64,000 nt of DNA from Chryseobacterium jejuense (GCF_900100075.1 NZ_FNEG01000002.1:372001-436000); one strand, 5' to 3'. Numbered from the stretch's first letter, positions 41,062 through 51,194 are shown. A program made the numbers and translations. Notes: a model not told the origin generated them from the letters alone.

Positions 41062-42618
41062 TTATGGTAGTGTAACTCCTGAGTAATTATTAGGATTCAC
41101 CTGAGGTAATGACGATTTATAAGTTGCATTAATTGCATTAATAAATTCATTAGCAATAACAGCATACCCTCTACCTGTTAAGTGTACTCCATCCAATGAG
41201 AATGCCCCTCCGGAAACAAACTTAGCAGTATATTTTACTCCATCCCATGAAATACCAGAATCTCCAGCTAGCAGCTTAAGTTTAGCATTAGCATCCACAA
41301 AAGCATATCCTTTTGCAGTGGCTGCAGCCTTAATAGTTACGTTATAAGCATCAATAGCATCATTGATTTCCTTAATCTCAGATGGAATCAGAACATATTT
41401 ATCTGCAAATGGGTAAGCTATCCCTCTAGCGCCAAGAGATGCAGGAATAGGTGCAGGAAGTGGCTCAACTGTACCAATAGCAGCTTTTGTTGTTAAAGGA
41501 ATAAGGTCTCCAGATTTCGCCTGTCTTGCTTGCCCATAAGTAGCACCAAGATAAGCAGAAAGCATTACTAAAGTTGGATTTCCAGAAGCCGCAGCCGCAG
41601 CCGCAATTTGCGTTCCTAAATTTGGAATGCTTTCATCTTTAATCAACAATGGATTAGCTGCTGTTTTAGAAAGAGGTTTAATTCTGTCTCCAGCTCCTAA
41701 TGCTGTTAAAATCTGGCTTAATGGTCCATATACGTTTTTATTTAAATCATCAATTGCAGCCTCTCCAGCAGCAACATTTCCTTTTCCTAAAACAGCTGCC
41801 GTCAAAGGATTTGTTGGTATTGTTGTTAAAGAAGGAATAGATGTTACACTGGGAATATTAGCAATAACACCTTTCGCTTTTGTGGCTTCAATTTTAGAAA
41901 TCAACATATCATAATATGTTTTAAACTGAGCGGGAGGTGTTAAAGTTTCAATAGAATTGTCTGCACCTGCTAAAGCATATAGTAAAGCATCGTTATTCCC
42001 AATCCATAATGAGAAGAACGTAGGGTTTTGGTTTGCAAAATCTTCTATTACAGAAGCATTAGCTGATGAAGCAAATCTAACAAAATAAGGATTTGCAGTT
42101 TTTCCTGGTATTCCCGCAATATCACCATATTTTGGAGCTAACAAATGAGCTACTTTTGCTCCGGGAACCCCCATATTATTAAAAGGCCCCTTAAGAATAT
42201 TACTCACTAAATTTGCTGCTTTATTATCATTAATTGGACCAATATCAGGTGCTCCATCAACAAAACTTTTTATATAAAGCTTTGTATCCTGAATCTGAGC
42301 GGTAGCACCACCTCCTATAGGTAGAAGCAATCCTCCGTTGTTATCCCCCATTAAAGGCTGCTTAAACTCTCCTCCACCTACAAGTTTCATTTGCCCTGCT
42401 AACATTGAAGGATAAGATTCATTTTGGCCATCTATATAAAGAGCTCCATCTCTATATCCGGAAGTCAGTGAGTTTCCTAAAGCAACATACTTTGAGAAAT
42501 CAGCACTTCCTTTTGACACTTGTATATCTTTTACATCGGTATCAAAATCAGTTTTACAGCTTGTTACGGTAAAAAGAAGCGCAGAAACTGCTACTGTTGA
42601 TATTATAATTTTTTTCAT
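41062..42618 (-). CDS. SGNH/GDSL-hydrolase-family lipoprotein
   Basis: A 518-residue lipoprotein: signal peptide with lipobox TVTSC (lipid on Cys21). Block I of the SGNH family reads YVALGNSLTSGY, so the usual GDS is GNS with the nucleophile at Ser50. Block III is WIGNNDAL, and block V is DGVHLTGRGYAVIAN with the Asp/His pair. It should be an esterase or lipase at the outer membrane. It lies 11 nt after the FadL-type porin gene, as is common in Bacteroidota, which suggests that it releases fatty acids that the porin imports (inference). Confidence 0.85.
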   Translation of the reverse strand: MKKIIISTVAVSALLFTVTSCKTDFDTDVKDIQVSKGSADFSKYVALGNSLTSGYRDGALYIDGQNESYPSMLAGQMKLVGGGEFKQPLMGDNNGGLLLPIGGGATAQIQDTKLYIKSFVDGAPDIGPINDNKAANLVSNILKGPFNNMGVPGAKVAHLLAPKYGDIAGIPGKTANPYFVRFASSANASVIEDFANQNPTFFSLWIGNNDALLYALAGADNSIETLTPPAQFKTYYDMLISKIEATKAKGVIANIPSVTSIPSLTTIPTNPLTAAVLGKGNVAAGEAAIDDLNKNVYGPLSQILTALGAGDRIKPLSKTAANPLLIKDESIPNLGTQIAAAAAASGNPTLVMLSAYLGATYGQARQAKSGDLIPLTTKAAIGTVEPLPAPIPASLGARGIAYPFADKYVLIPSEIKEINDAIDAYNVTIKAAATAKGYAFVDANAKLKLLAGDSGISWDGVKYTAKFVSGGAFSLDGVHLTGRGYAVIANEFINAINATYKSSLPQVNPNNYSGVTLP

Positions 42619-42629
42619 AGTCTTTTAAA

Positions 42630-43871
42630 TTAAAAAGGATTATAAGATAAACCAAGACCAAAATAGAACGCTCTTGCTTTTGCTTGTCCATAGAATCCAA
42701 GATTAGCATTATTAACATTTCTATATTGAGGCATTGCATATCCTCCAGCAATGTCAATTCCAAACTGCTTTAGTTTAAATCCTACCCCACCCGTAATTAC
42801 ATAGGTATCAAAAGAAGGTGTTTCCGGAATAAAGTTCTCATTGGTATAAGGAGACTCATCATAATATGCTCCTAAACGTCCGTAGATCATATTAGTGAAT
42901 GCATATTGAGTTCCCAATCTGAATGTTTTAGAGTTTTTAAAGTTCTTAGGACTAACAACTAATGTTGGATCACCTGGATTGTTAGGTGCAAGTGGTGCAT
43001 TGTCAAAATCCAAAGTAAGTTTACTATATCTTTCCCATCCGTGATAGTTGAAATCAGCAGAAATCTGCCATTTCGGTGTCACTTTATAGGTTAAACCAAT
43101 TGTATATTCTTCAACTAATGGAAGCTCTGCAGTAAACCCATCCTGGCCTGCAGCATTCAATTTCAATAGTGAATAAGGTGTTTGCGTTGGGAACTTGAAT
43201 GTAGCCACTCCGTTCTTAGCTTTCATATCTACTGGTGAACGGTAAGCAATACTCACATCTAATTTTGGATCAGGTCTGAAATAGAAACCAAATCCATACC
43301 CATGTCCGGTTGCTTTTTCGTCCTTAATATTAACCTGTCCTCCGAATTGTGTTACGGCTTTATCCCAATTTACAACTCCTCTTGCATAGATATAGCTAGC
43401 ACCAAAAGCCAACCATGGAGCCAGTTTCACAGAAACCATCGGTTGGAAATAGAAACTTTTCAGTTCCAGTTTTTGTACCATTTCTTTACCTTCCCAGTTT
43501 TCCGGCCACTGGATTGTACTTCCAAAAGGCGTTGAAACACTAAGACCTACGGATAGTTTCTCTATTGGCTTATAAGTAATCGCAGCATAGAAAGGAGTTC
43601 CCAGAGGGTTATCCGTTTCTGTACTCTGCAAAGTATTTAAGTTTTGAAAAGTAACTTTATTACTTGCACCAAACCCTCCCGCTACTACACTCAGCTTGGA
43701 AGGAATAAATGACATACCTGCCGGGTTGAAGAATGCCACACTTGCATCTTCGGCATGAGCACTAGTATGCGCCATTGCCAATTGTTTTACCCCCTGCAGA
43801 GAAACTCTAAAGCCTCCTGCGTAAGATAAAACGCCCGCCAATAAAGCAGTTGATACTAATATTTTTTTCAT
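42630..43871 (-). CDS. OmpP1/FadL/TodX family outer-membrane transporter
   Basis: A 413-residue beta-barrel protein with a signal peptide. It has the FadL N-terminal hatch region (GFRVSLQGVKQLAMAHTSAH, then DASVAFFNPAGMSFIP) and ends with an aromatic strand, YFGLGLSYNPF. FadL-type channels carry long-chain fatty acids and other hydrophobic molecules across the outer membrane. Co-transcribed with the SGNH lipoprotein gene. TATATTTG lies at 43898-43891. Confidence 0.92.
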   Translation of the reverse strand: MKKILVSTALLAGVLSYAGGFRVSLQGVKQLAMAHTSAHAEDASVAFFNPAGMSFIPSKLSVVAGGFGASNKVTFQNLNTLQSTETDNPLGTPFYAAITYKPIEKLSVGLSVSTPFGSTIQWPENWEGKEMVQKLELKSFYFQPMVSVKLAPWLAFGASYIYARGVVNWDKAVTQFGGQVNIKDEKATGHGYGFGFYFRPDPKLDVSIAYRSPVDMKAKNGVATFKFPTQTPYSLLKLNAAGQDGFTAELPLVEEYTIGLTYKVTPKWQISADFNYHGWERYSKLTLDFDNAPLAPNNPGDPTLVVSPKNFKNSKTFRLGTQYAFTNMIYGRLGAYYDESPYTNENFIPETPSFDTYVITGGVGFKLKQFGIDIAGGYAMPQYRNVNNANLGFYGQAKARAFYFGLGLSYNPF

Positions 43872-44348
43872 AGACTATTATTATATAACCCAAATATAAA
43901 ATTATTTTGAATACACCTGTTAATATTTCATAACATTTTAAACAATATACAAAAAGAAAACTATGTTTAAAATAACATTCTAGACATAATAAACCACAAA
44001 ACGATAATTAACAAAGGATTATAAATAGGTAAACTAAACAATGATAAAATCGTTTAATATTAAACATATGTTTAACACAAGTGAATTATCATCTTTCCAA
44101 GCATCAAGATTAAGGTAAGTCTAAAAAAATGTTAAAATTATCGACAGGTCTTTTTCAACAATTATAAATTTTTAAAAAACTCGAAAACCAGCTCTCCAAA
44201 CATGCAAAACTTAGCTTCTGTACAATTCTCTAATCACATCCTACTCAAAATATAGAAATGTTTTTCCCGGAATTCAGGTTATTTGAGTATTTTAGAATTG
44301 CATAAAGATAAAAATACATAAATTTGCAAGATTATAAATAATAGTAAT
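43872..44348. other. Divergent intergenic region between fadL-type gene and ricT
   Basis: 477 very AT-rich bases without a gene. On the minus strand, TATATTTG at 43898-43891 should serve the porin operon. On the plus strand, TTG (44298-44300), 18 nt, TAAATTTG (44319-44326) should serve ricT. Nothing else is recognisable. Confidence 0.6.
44298..44326 (+). promoter_or_regulatory. Promoter of the ricT-gldH-PBP1A operon
   Basis: TTG-N18-TAAATTTG, a good match to the Bacteroidota vegetative consensus, 22 nt before the ATG. Confidence 0.7.
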
Positions 44349-45776
44349 ATGAGTTGTGGATGTAAAACATCCGGCGATTCTGCACATTCTTGTGGTCCTA
44401 AAAAAACCGCAAATGGCTGTGAAAATGTAAATACCTGCGGGAATAGTTATAAATTAAGTGTTTTTGACTGGCTTTCTAACATCAACAATCCAGCACCAAA
44501 CAGGTGTGATTTTGTAGAAGTTAGGTTTAAAAATGACAGAAAATCGTTTTATAAGAATGTAAATAATATCCCTTTACATATAGGTAGCGTAATTACAGTA
44601 GAATCTAGTCCGGGACACGATGTAGGCGTAGTAAGCCTTACGGGAGAATTAGTAAAGATTCAGATGAAAAAGAAAAAGTTTTCAGAAGAATCAGCACTTA
44701 AAATATACAGACAGGCCAACCAAAAAGATCTTGAGGTATGGCAGGAAGCAAGAAAAAAAGAAGATGGCGTAAAGCTTGAAGCAAGAAAAATTGCTCAAAG
44801 AATAGGCCTTGAAATGAAGGTAACTGATGTTGAATATCAGGGAGATTCTTCAAAAATAACGTTTTATTATACGGCTGATAACCGTATAGACTTCAGACAG
44901 TTGATTAAAGATTACGCTGGAGCTTTCAGAACCAAGATTGATATGAAACAAATCGGGTTCAGACAGGAAGCTGCAAAAGTAGGCGGAATAGGATCTTGCG
45001 GACGTGAACTTTGCTGTTCTACGTGGTTAACAGACTTTAGATCTGTAAATACAAACGTAGCCAGATATCAACAGTTAAGTATTAATCCTCAGAAACTTGC
45101 AGGACAGTGCGGTAAGCTTAAATGTTGCCTTAACTATGAACTTGACAGTTATCTGGATGCATTAAGCCACTTCCCTTCTTCTTCTACAACCCTTGATACA
45201 GAAAAAGGAAGAGCATTCTGTATTAAAATAGACGTTTTCAAAAAGAAAATGTGGTTTGCTTATGTGGACAACTCCATTGCATGGTATGATTTTGATATTG
45301 ATCTTGTTAAAAAACTGATTTCAAAGAACAAAAAAGGAGAAAAAATTCTTCCTTTAGAAGATCTGAAACAGCCTGAAACACCATCTCAAAGCATTGACCT
45401 TATTCAGGAGAACAATGTAGACCGCTTTGAGAAGAAAAACAGAAACAACAGAAACAGAAACAATCAAAACAAGCCAAACAACAATCAAAATCAGGGGCAG
45501 GAACAAAGACAAGGACAAGGACAACCACAGGGACAAAAGAAAAACAGGTCTGAAAGACAGGAAAGACCTAATAGACCTGAGAAATCTGAAAACCCTAATA
45601 CAAATTCCGAAAATCAGCCAAGGCAACCAAAACCACAACAGCAACAGCAACAAAAAGCACCTGTGGACAACGTAAAAGCTGAAGCAAACCCTGATGCAGA
45701 TAAAGCGCAACAAGGCAACCCACACAAGAAAAAATTTAAAAAGAAATATCCTCCCAAAAAAGATAAAAATGCGTAA
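44349..45776 (+). CDS. ricT: PSP1-domain protein RicT (YaaT) with disordered tail
   Basis: A 475-residue protein. It starts with a Cys-rich segment (MSCGCKTSGDSAHSCGP) and contains the PSP1 domain with its characteristic Cys: GIGSCGRELCCSTWL and GQCGKLKCCLNYE. In Bacillus, RicT forms an iron-sulfur complex with RicA and RicF that acts on mRNA maturation. The last 120 residues are Asn/Gln/Arg/Pro/Lys-rich low complexity, ending KKKFKKKYPPKKDKNA, a likely RNA-binding or disordered tail. It overlaps gldH by 8 nt. Confidence 0.92.
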   Translation: MSCGCKTSGDSAHSCGPKKTANGCENVNTCGNSYKLSVFDWLSNINNPAPNRCDFVEVRFKNDRKSFYKNVNNIPLHIGSVITVESSPGHDVGVVSLTGELVKIQMKKKKFSEESALKIYRQANQKDLEVWQEARKKEDGVKLEARKIAQRIGLEMKVTDVEYQGDSSKITFYYTADNRIDFRQLIKDYAGAFRTKIDMKQIGFRQEAAKVGGIGSCGRELCCSTWLTDFRSVNTNVARYQQLSINPQKLAGQCGKLKCCLNYELDSYLDALSHFPSSSTTLDTEKGRAFCIKIDVFKKKMWFAYVDNSIAWYDFDIDLVKKLISKNKKGEKILPLEDLKQPETPSQSIDLIQENNVDRFEKKNRNNRNRNNQNKPNNNQNQGQEQRQGQGQPQGQKKNRSERQERPNRPEKSENPNTNSENQPRQPKPQQQQQQKAPVDNVKAEANPDADKAQQGNPHKKKFKKKYPPKKDKNA

Positions 45777-46233
45777 AATTTTAGGATTATTCACCTTTAT
45801 CCTTTTCTTTAGCTGTAACTCTTCTTCAGGAGAAGATGTTATTATGAATTCCGTTGATAATAAGTGGAATAAGAAAAGTGAACAAAAATTTAATCTTGAA
45901 ATTTCAGATCCGCAGAATCCTAAAAATATTATATTTGTCGTAAGAAATAACAACAATTATCCTTACAGTAATATAAGGTTTATTGTGAATTTAACCAACC
46001 TCCAAAACAAGAAAAAGGAGACAGATACCCTGAATTATGTTTTGGCTAAACCAAACGGAGAATGGCTTGGTACAGGCTTTGGTGACACAAAGGAAACTTT
46101 TTTTCAATATAAGGTAAATTATAAATTTCCAGCGAAAGGAAAATATGAAATTGGTCTATCTCAGGCAATGAGAAACGACAACCTTCCTGGAATTGAGGAT
46201 GTTGGGATAAAAATAGAAACGGCTAAACCGTAA
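45769..46233 (+). CDS. gldH: Gliding motility lipoprotein GldH
   Basis: A 154-residue lipoprotein with lipobox LFFSC (lipid on Cys16). The conserved GldH body is present: NKWNKKSEQKFNLEI, VRNNNNYPYSNIRFIVN and LAKPNGEWLGTGFGDTKETF. GldH is required for gliding or type IX secretion in Flavobacterium johnsoniae; many non-gliding relatives keep it for T9SS function. The start is ATG 45769, which gives the signal peptide; an upstream in-frame start would run through ricT. It lies in the operon ricT-gldH-PBP1A, typical of Flavobacteriia. Confidence 0.93.
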   Translation: MRKILGLFTFILFFSCNSSSGEDVIMNSVDNKWNKKSEQKFNLEISDPQNPKNIIFVVRNNNNYPYSNIRFIVNLTNLQNKKKETDTLNYVLAKPNGEWLGTGFGDTKETFFQYKVNYKFPAKGKYEIGLSQAMRNDNLPGIEDVGIKIETAKP

Positions 46234-46239
46234 CCATAA

Positions 46240-48615
46240 ATGGAAGTAAACAATAAAAATGCAGGAAATAAGGGGAAAACATTTCCTCTGCCTCCCAAAA
46301 AAAAGAACACCTCTTGGAAAAAATGGGTCTCATTTATTTGGATTGGACTCATTGCGGTAGTTTTAGGGATTTCAGGACTTTTCTTTGCGGTTTCCCAGGG
46401 ATTCCTTGGAGAGATGCCGGATGTAAAAGAACTTGAGAACCCGGATATCTTCGTAGCTTCTGAAATCATATCTTCAGATGGGGTAACTTTAGGTAAATTT
46501 GAGAAAGAAAAAACTCAACCTATCGTTTATAAGGACCTTCCTCCTTACCTTATCTATGCCCTTCAGGCAAAAGAGGATGAGCGTTTTAAAGAACATTCAG
46601 GAATCGACTTATACTCTATTGCCAGAGCCGTTGCTTATGGTGGAGGACGTGGTGGTGGTTCTACCATTACTCAACAGTTAGCCAAACTTCTTTTCACCGG
46701 AACTGCTTCTCAGAATAAATTTGAAAGAGCATTCCAGAAACTGAAAGAATGGGTAGTAGCTGTAAGTCTTGAAAAAAGATATACCAAAGAAGAGATTATC
46801 ACTCTTTATTTCAATAAGTTTGACTTCTTATTTAATGCAAATGGTGTTGAAATGGCATCCAGAGTTTATTTTAACAAAAAAACCTCTGAACTTACCCTTC
46901 CGGAAGCTGCAACTTTTGTAGCAATGCTTGAAAACCCAAGAAAGAATAACCCTTACAGATATCCCGAAAAGGCTAAGGAAAGAAGAAATGTTGTATTGGA
47001 TCAAATGCAGAAAACCGGATATATTGATGCTGCTACTTATGAAAAAGCAATCAATACTCCTGTAGAAGTAGATTTCCATCCAATTAAGAGTATCACTGAC
47101 GGATATTCTGCTTATTACAAATTCTATCTGAGAAAAGAGATTGATAAATATCTTGAGTCTCACGAAAAAGAAACCGGTAAAAAACTAAATCTATATAAAG
47201 ACGGTTTAAAAATTTATGTTACCCTTGATTCTAAAATGCAGAAGTATGCAGAGGAAGCAATTAAGGAACATTTAACTGATCTTCAGAAAAGATTTGATGC
47301 AGAACAGAGAGGAAGAAAAAACAGACCTTTCTACTATCTTACAGACAAGCAAATCAAAGATGTAATGCTTCAGGCCATGAAAAGAACCGGCAGATACAAG
47401 CTGTTAAAAGCAGATGGTATGCCTGACGATTCTATCATGATGGAGTTCAAAAAACCAATCAAAACTTCAAGATTTACATGGGCAGGAGAAGAAGAGGTTG
47501 AAATGTCACCTTGGGACTCTATCAGATACCACAAACAAATTGCACAGGCAGGTTTAATGTCTATGGTTCCAGGAACCGGAGAGATCAAAGCCTGGGTAGG
47601 AGGAATTGATTGGCAGCACTTCCAGTATGACCACATTAAACAAGGTAAGAGACAGGTAGGATCTACATTCAAGCCTTTTGTATATGCAACTGCAATTATG
47701 AAACTGGGTATGACCCCTTGTTCAACGGTTTCTAACGGAACTTACGACCACAATGGATGGCATGTACCGGGAAGAGGAGGAATGCTTACCCTGAAAGATG
47801 GTTTAGCACACTCTCAGAACCCAATTGCTGCAAGACTTATTGAAATGACCGGTGTAGATGCAGTTATCCAAACTGCAAGAGACCTGGGAGTAACAGAAGA
47901 TATTCCAAGAAACAATACCATCGCCCTTGGTTCATCAGATATTACAATCTATGAAATGCTAGGTGCCTACAGTACTTTTGCTAACTACGGAAATCACAAT
48001 AAACCGGAAATGATCTGGAGAATTGAGGATGCCAACGGTAGAGTAATTAAGGAAGTTAATGTAGAACCTAAAGAAGTAATGAACCCAATGTATGCTTACA
48101 CCATGATTGAATTAATGAAAGGTGTTGCACAATATGGTACAGCTTCAGGAGAACTGGGAAGAAGAGGAATCTCAAAAGGTGTTGAAATTGCTGCTAAAAC
48201 AGGTACCACACAGAACAACTCCGATGGTTGGTTCATGGGAATCACTCCTAAACTGGCAACAGGAGCCTGGGTAGGATGGGAAGACAGAGCAACCCACTTC
48301 TTCGGAACTGGTGAAGGTCAGGGTGCGAGAATGGCATTACCAATATGGGCAATCTTCATGAAGAAAGTTTGGGCAGACAAAACATTAGGAGTTACTCCGG
48401 ATGATAAGTTTATCAAACCTTCAGACTGGAAAGACGGCTGTTCAAACCTTAAGGGACTAGGTGGCGGATATGGAGATGACGGAAGTCTTCAGACCATTGA
48501 TGAGATCAAGAATCCAAGACCGGCAGATCCAACTCCTAAGAAACCAACAGAAAAGAAAGAGGAAAATATTAATGAAAACCTTCATTCAAACGATGAGGTA
48601 GATTTTAATAAATAA
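46240..48615 (+). CDS. Bifunctional penicillin-binding protein 1A
   Basis: A 791-residue class A PBP that both polymerises and cross-links peptidoglycan. It has a basic cytoplasmic N-terminus, one membrane segment (residues about 28-52), a GT51 domain (EDERFKEHSGID, GGSTITQQLAKLLF) and a transpeptidase domain with GSTFKPF (Ser475, Lys478), HSQNP and KTGTTQ (Lys653). The C-terminal 60 residues are a charged tail. It starts 6 nt after gldH and ends before a strong terminator. Confidence 0.95.
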   Translation: MEVNNKNAGNKGKTFPLPPKKKNTSWKKWVSFIWIGLIAVVLGISGLFFAVSQGFLGEMPDVKELENPDIFVASEIISSDGVTLGKFEKEKTQPIVYKDLPPYLIYALQAKEDERFKEHSGIDLYSIARAVAYGGGRGGGSTITQQLAKLLFTGTASQNKFERAFQKLKEWVVAVSLEKRYTKEEIITLYFNKFDFLFNANGVEMASRVYFNKKTSELTLPEAATFVAMLENPRKNNPYRYPEKAKERRNVVLDQMQKTGYIDAATYEKAINTPVEVDFHPIKSITDGYSAYYKFYLRKEIDKYLESHEKETGKKLNLYKDGLKIYVTLDSKMQKYAEEAIKEHLTDLQKRFDAEQRGRKNRPFYYLTDKQIKDVMLQAMKRTGRYKLLKADGMPDDSIMMEFKKPIKTSRFTWAGEEEVEMSPWDSIRYHKQIAQAGLMSMVPGTGEIKAWVGGIDWQHFQYDHIKQGKRQVGSTFKPFVYATAIMKLGMTPCSTVSNGTYDHNGWHVPGRGGMLTLKDGLAHSQNPIAARLIEMTGVDAVIQTARDLGVTEDIPRNNTIALGSSDITIYEMLGAYSTFANYGNHNKPEMIWRIEDANGRVIKEVNVEPKEVMNPMYAYTMIELMKGVAQYGTASGELGRRGISKGVEIAAKTGTTQNNSDGWFMGITPKLATGAWVGWEDRATHFFGTGEGQGARMALPIWAIFMKKVWADKTLGVTPDDKFIKPSDWKDGCSNLKGLGGGYGDDGSLQTIDEIKNPRPADPTPKKPTEKKEENINENLHSNDEVDFNK

Positions 48616-48635
48616 ATTCTCTTTTAGAAATACAC

Positions 48636-48670
48636 AAGACCTTTCAATAATTTGGAAGGTCTTTTCTTTT
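48636..48670 (+). terminator. Terminator of the ricT-gldH-PBP1A operon
   Basis: Stem AAGACCTT / AAGGTCTT (48636-48643 / 48656-48663), 12-nt loop, then T-rich DNA. Confidence 0.88.
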
Positions 48671-48678
48671 ATAATTAA

Positions 48679-48686
48679 TACCTTTG
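48679..48686 (+). promoter_or_regulatory. Possible -7 element of selO
   Basis: TACCTTTG ends only 4 nt before the ATG at 48691. If used, transcription would begin at or next to the start codon (leaderless mRNA). No good TTG at -33 spacing. Confidence 0.4.
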
Positions 48687-48690
48687 AAGT

Positions 48691-50232
48691 ATGAATATCG
48701 AACGCATCAGCCAGCCTTTTATCAAGAAGTTTCCGGGAGACTTTTCCAATAACCCTATGCAAAGGAATACGCCAAAGGTTTTATTTTCAACTATCAAACC
48801 GGCAGGCTTTGACAAACCTCAGTTAATTGCCTTTAATGAAAGGCTATCAGAAGAAATAGGATTAGGTTCGTTCGAAGAAAAAGACCTTGATTTTCTGGTT
48901 GGAAACAATCTTCCCAACAATGTTCAAACTTATGCTACAGCCTATGCAGGACATCAGTTTGGAAACTGGGCAGGACAGCTTGGAGACGGAAGAGCTATCA
49001 TTGCTGGCGAAATCACTAATACTTCAGGAAAAAGGACAGAAATTCAGTGGAAAGGAGCTGGAGCAACTCCTTATTCCCGACACGCGGATGGAAGAGCCGT
49101 ACTCAGATCTTCCGTAAGAGAATATCTGATGAGTGAGGCCATGTATCATTTAGGCGTTCCCACAACCAGAGCTTTAAGCCTTGCATTTACAGGAGAAGAT
49201 GTTGTTCGTGATATTATGTATAGCGGAAATCCACAATTGGAGAAAGGAGCAGCCGTAATTAGAACCGCAGAGAGTTTTATCCGCTTTGGCCACTTTGAAC
49301 TGATGTCTGCCCAACAGGAATATAAAACCCTAAAGGATCTCTTGGATTTTATCATTGAAAATTATTATCCGGAAATCACATCATCAGACATCCAAAAATA
49401 TAAAGATTTCTTTGAAAATATATGCATCCGAACTGCAGATCTTATGGTTGAATGGTTCAGGGTTGGATTTGTGCATGGAGTGATGAATACGGATAATATG
49501 TCAATTTTGGGACTCACGATCGATTACGGACCTTATTCCATGATGGATGAATATGATTTAAATTTCACTCCTAATACTACGGATCTTCCAGGAAGAAGAT
49601 ATGCTTTTGGAAAACAGGGACAAATCTCTCAATGGAACCTGTGGCAACTTGCCAACGCACTTCATCCGTTAATCAAGGATGAGAAGTTTTTAGAGAATAC
49701 ATTAAACAGATATGGCACCTATTTCTGGGAAGCTCATGACAAAATGCTTTGCAGAAAGTTTGGTTTTGATGAACTAAGAAAAGAGGACGAAGAGTTTTTT
49801 ACCAACTGGCAGGGATTAATGCAGGAACTGGAACTGGATCACACTTTATTTTTTTGTCAATTGGAAAAATTTACTGTTGGTACTGATTTAGAAGAACATT
49901 TCAGCAATATATCTTATACTTTTTTAAATGAAGAAAAACTTGGAAAGCTCAAGAACTTTATTGAAAATTATGAATCCAGGCTGAATTCAAATACCATCTC
50001 AAGAGAAGAGTCTTTACAAATGATGGCAAAATCAAATCCAAAATTCATTCTAAGAAATTATCTGCTCTATGAATGCATTGAGGAAATCAACAATGGCCAA
50101 AAAGAAATGCTGGAAAAACTCACTAAAGCACTGGAAAACCCTTATGAAGAAATATTTCCGGAGTTTTCTATCAAAAGACCATCCGGATATGACGACACTG
50201 CAGGATGCTCTACACTTTCGTGTAGTTCTTAA
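48691..50232 (+). CDS. selO: Protein adenylyltransferase SelO (YdiU family)
   Basis: A 513-residue pseudokinase-fold enzyme that transfers AMP to Ser, Thr or Tyr of target proteins, linked to redox stress. Family segments are complete: YAGHQFGNWAGQLGDGRA, EIQWKGAGATPYSRHADGRA, the VHGVMNTDNMSILGLTIDYG catalytic region and the C-terminal end with GCSTLSCSS. The C-terminal Cys are at the place where eukaryotic SelO has selenocysteine. It has its own -7 box and lies after a terminator. Confidence 0.95.
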   Translation: MNIERISQPFIKKFPGDFSNNPMQRNTPKVLFSTIKPAGFDKPQLIAFNERLSEEIGLGSFEEKDLDFLVGNNLPNNVQTYATAYAGHQFGNWAGQLGDGRAIIAGEITNTSGKRTEIQWKGAGATPYSRHADGRAVLRSSVREYLMSEAMYHLGVPTTRALSLAFTGEDVVRDIMYSGNPQLEKGAAVIRTAESFIRFGHFELMSAQQEYKTLKDLLDFIIENYYPEITSSDIQKYKDFFENICIRTADLMVEWFRVGFVHGVMNTDNMSILGLTIDYGPYSMMDEYDLNFTPNTTDLPGRRYAFGKQGQISQWNLWQLANALHPLIKDEKFLENTLNRYGTYFWEAHDKMLCRKFGFDELRKEDEEFFTNWQGLMQELELDHTLFFCQLEKFTVGTDLEEHFSNISYTFLNEEKLGKLKNFIENYESRLNSNTISREESLQMMAKSNPKFILRNYLLYECIEEINNGQKEMLEKLTKALENPYEEIFPEFSIKRPSGYDDTAGCSTLSCSS

Positions 50233-50315
50233 CGAAAACACTAATAAAATACAATAAATATTAAATTATTCATACCGTATTAAATATTTTCACTAATTTT
50301 AGAAAAATATTTAAC

Positions 50316-51170
50316 ATGAAAAGAATTCTACTATCTTTAGCTTTATTAGCTAGTTTTTACAGCAGCGCTCAAATAGCATTGTCTCAGAATTTTGATGGAG
50401 CAACATTTCCTCCAACTGGTTGGACAAGGTCTGCAACACTATCAACAAGGCCTTGGGGACCTTCCAATGTAGCAACAACGTTCCCTTCAAGTGGATCAGC
50501 TGCCATAGCAACCTATTCTATTAGTAATACATCTGCCGCAATTGATTATGCTTCTGGTGCTAATACAGCTGGTCTCACAAGTCCTGCCTTCAGCTTAGCA
50601 GGAGCAACAGCCCCTCTCCTAAAATTTAAAGTAGTAGTAGGCTGGTCATTTATGATTGATCAGAACTTAGGAGATCTTATTGCACAAATATCTACAAATG
50701 GAGGCACAACCTGGACTACATTATGGACAGAAGATACTGAGACAGGATTTATTGACGATGGTGACGGAAATGCAAACACCGACTTATACAATATTGTATC
50801 GGTTCAGAAAGATTTATCTGCCTATGCGGGGCAAACTAATGTTCAGATAAGATTCCAATACACAGCAACAGATGCTGACGCTGTTTCCATAGACGACGTA
50901 CAGGTTCTTACAAACGGAACATTAGGAACTCATGAAGTTTCGTCTAAAAAAGCTTCATTAGAAATCTATCCAAATCCCACAAAAGGACAGATAAGTATCA
51001 AAACAGATAAGAATATTAAATCTTCAACTCTATTTGATATGACAGGAAAAGCATTGCTACAAACCACCAATGAAAAAACAGACATTTCTTCGCTTCCAAA
51101 AGGGACTTACTTATTAAAAATAATATTTACAGATGGAACTTCTTCTACAAGAAGTATAATCAAACAATAA
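50316..51170 (+). CDS. T9SS-exported protein with choice-of-anchor-like domain
   Basis: A 284-residue secreted protein: signal peptide ending YSSAQ (about 18 residues) and a beta-sandwich of the choice-of-anchor J/MAM-like type (LSQNFDGATFPPTGWTRS; STNGGTTWTTLWTEDTE). The C-terminal 70 residues form a type A sorting domain (LEIYPNPTKGQISIKT, then SLPKGTYLLKI). The sorting domain directs export through the type IX system and attachment to the cell surface. The binding target is unknown. Confidence 0.9.
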   Translation: MKRILLSLALLASFYSSAQIALSQNFDGATFPPTGWTRSATLSTRPWGPSNVATTFPSSGSAAIATYSISNTSAAIDYASGANTAGLTSPAFSLAGATAPLLKFKVVVGWSFMIDQNLGDLIAQISTNGGTTWTTLWTEDTETGFIDDGDGNANTDLYNIVSVQKDLSAYAGQTNVQIRFQYTATDADAVSIDDVQVLTNGTLGTHEVSSKKASLEIYPNPTKGQISIKTDKNIKSSTLFDMTGKALLQTTNEKTDISSLPKGTYLLKIIFTDGTSSTRSIIKQ

Positions 51171-51194
51171 TCACAGCGTATATACAATCTTCAT

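Noticed and set aside
45354..45956. 200-residue minus-strand frame opposite ricT/gldH
   Set aside because: It is the antisense shadow of the Asn/Gln/Lys-rich tail and gives an implausible Phe/Leu-rich product.
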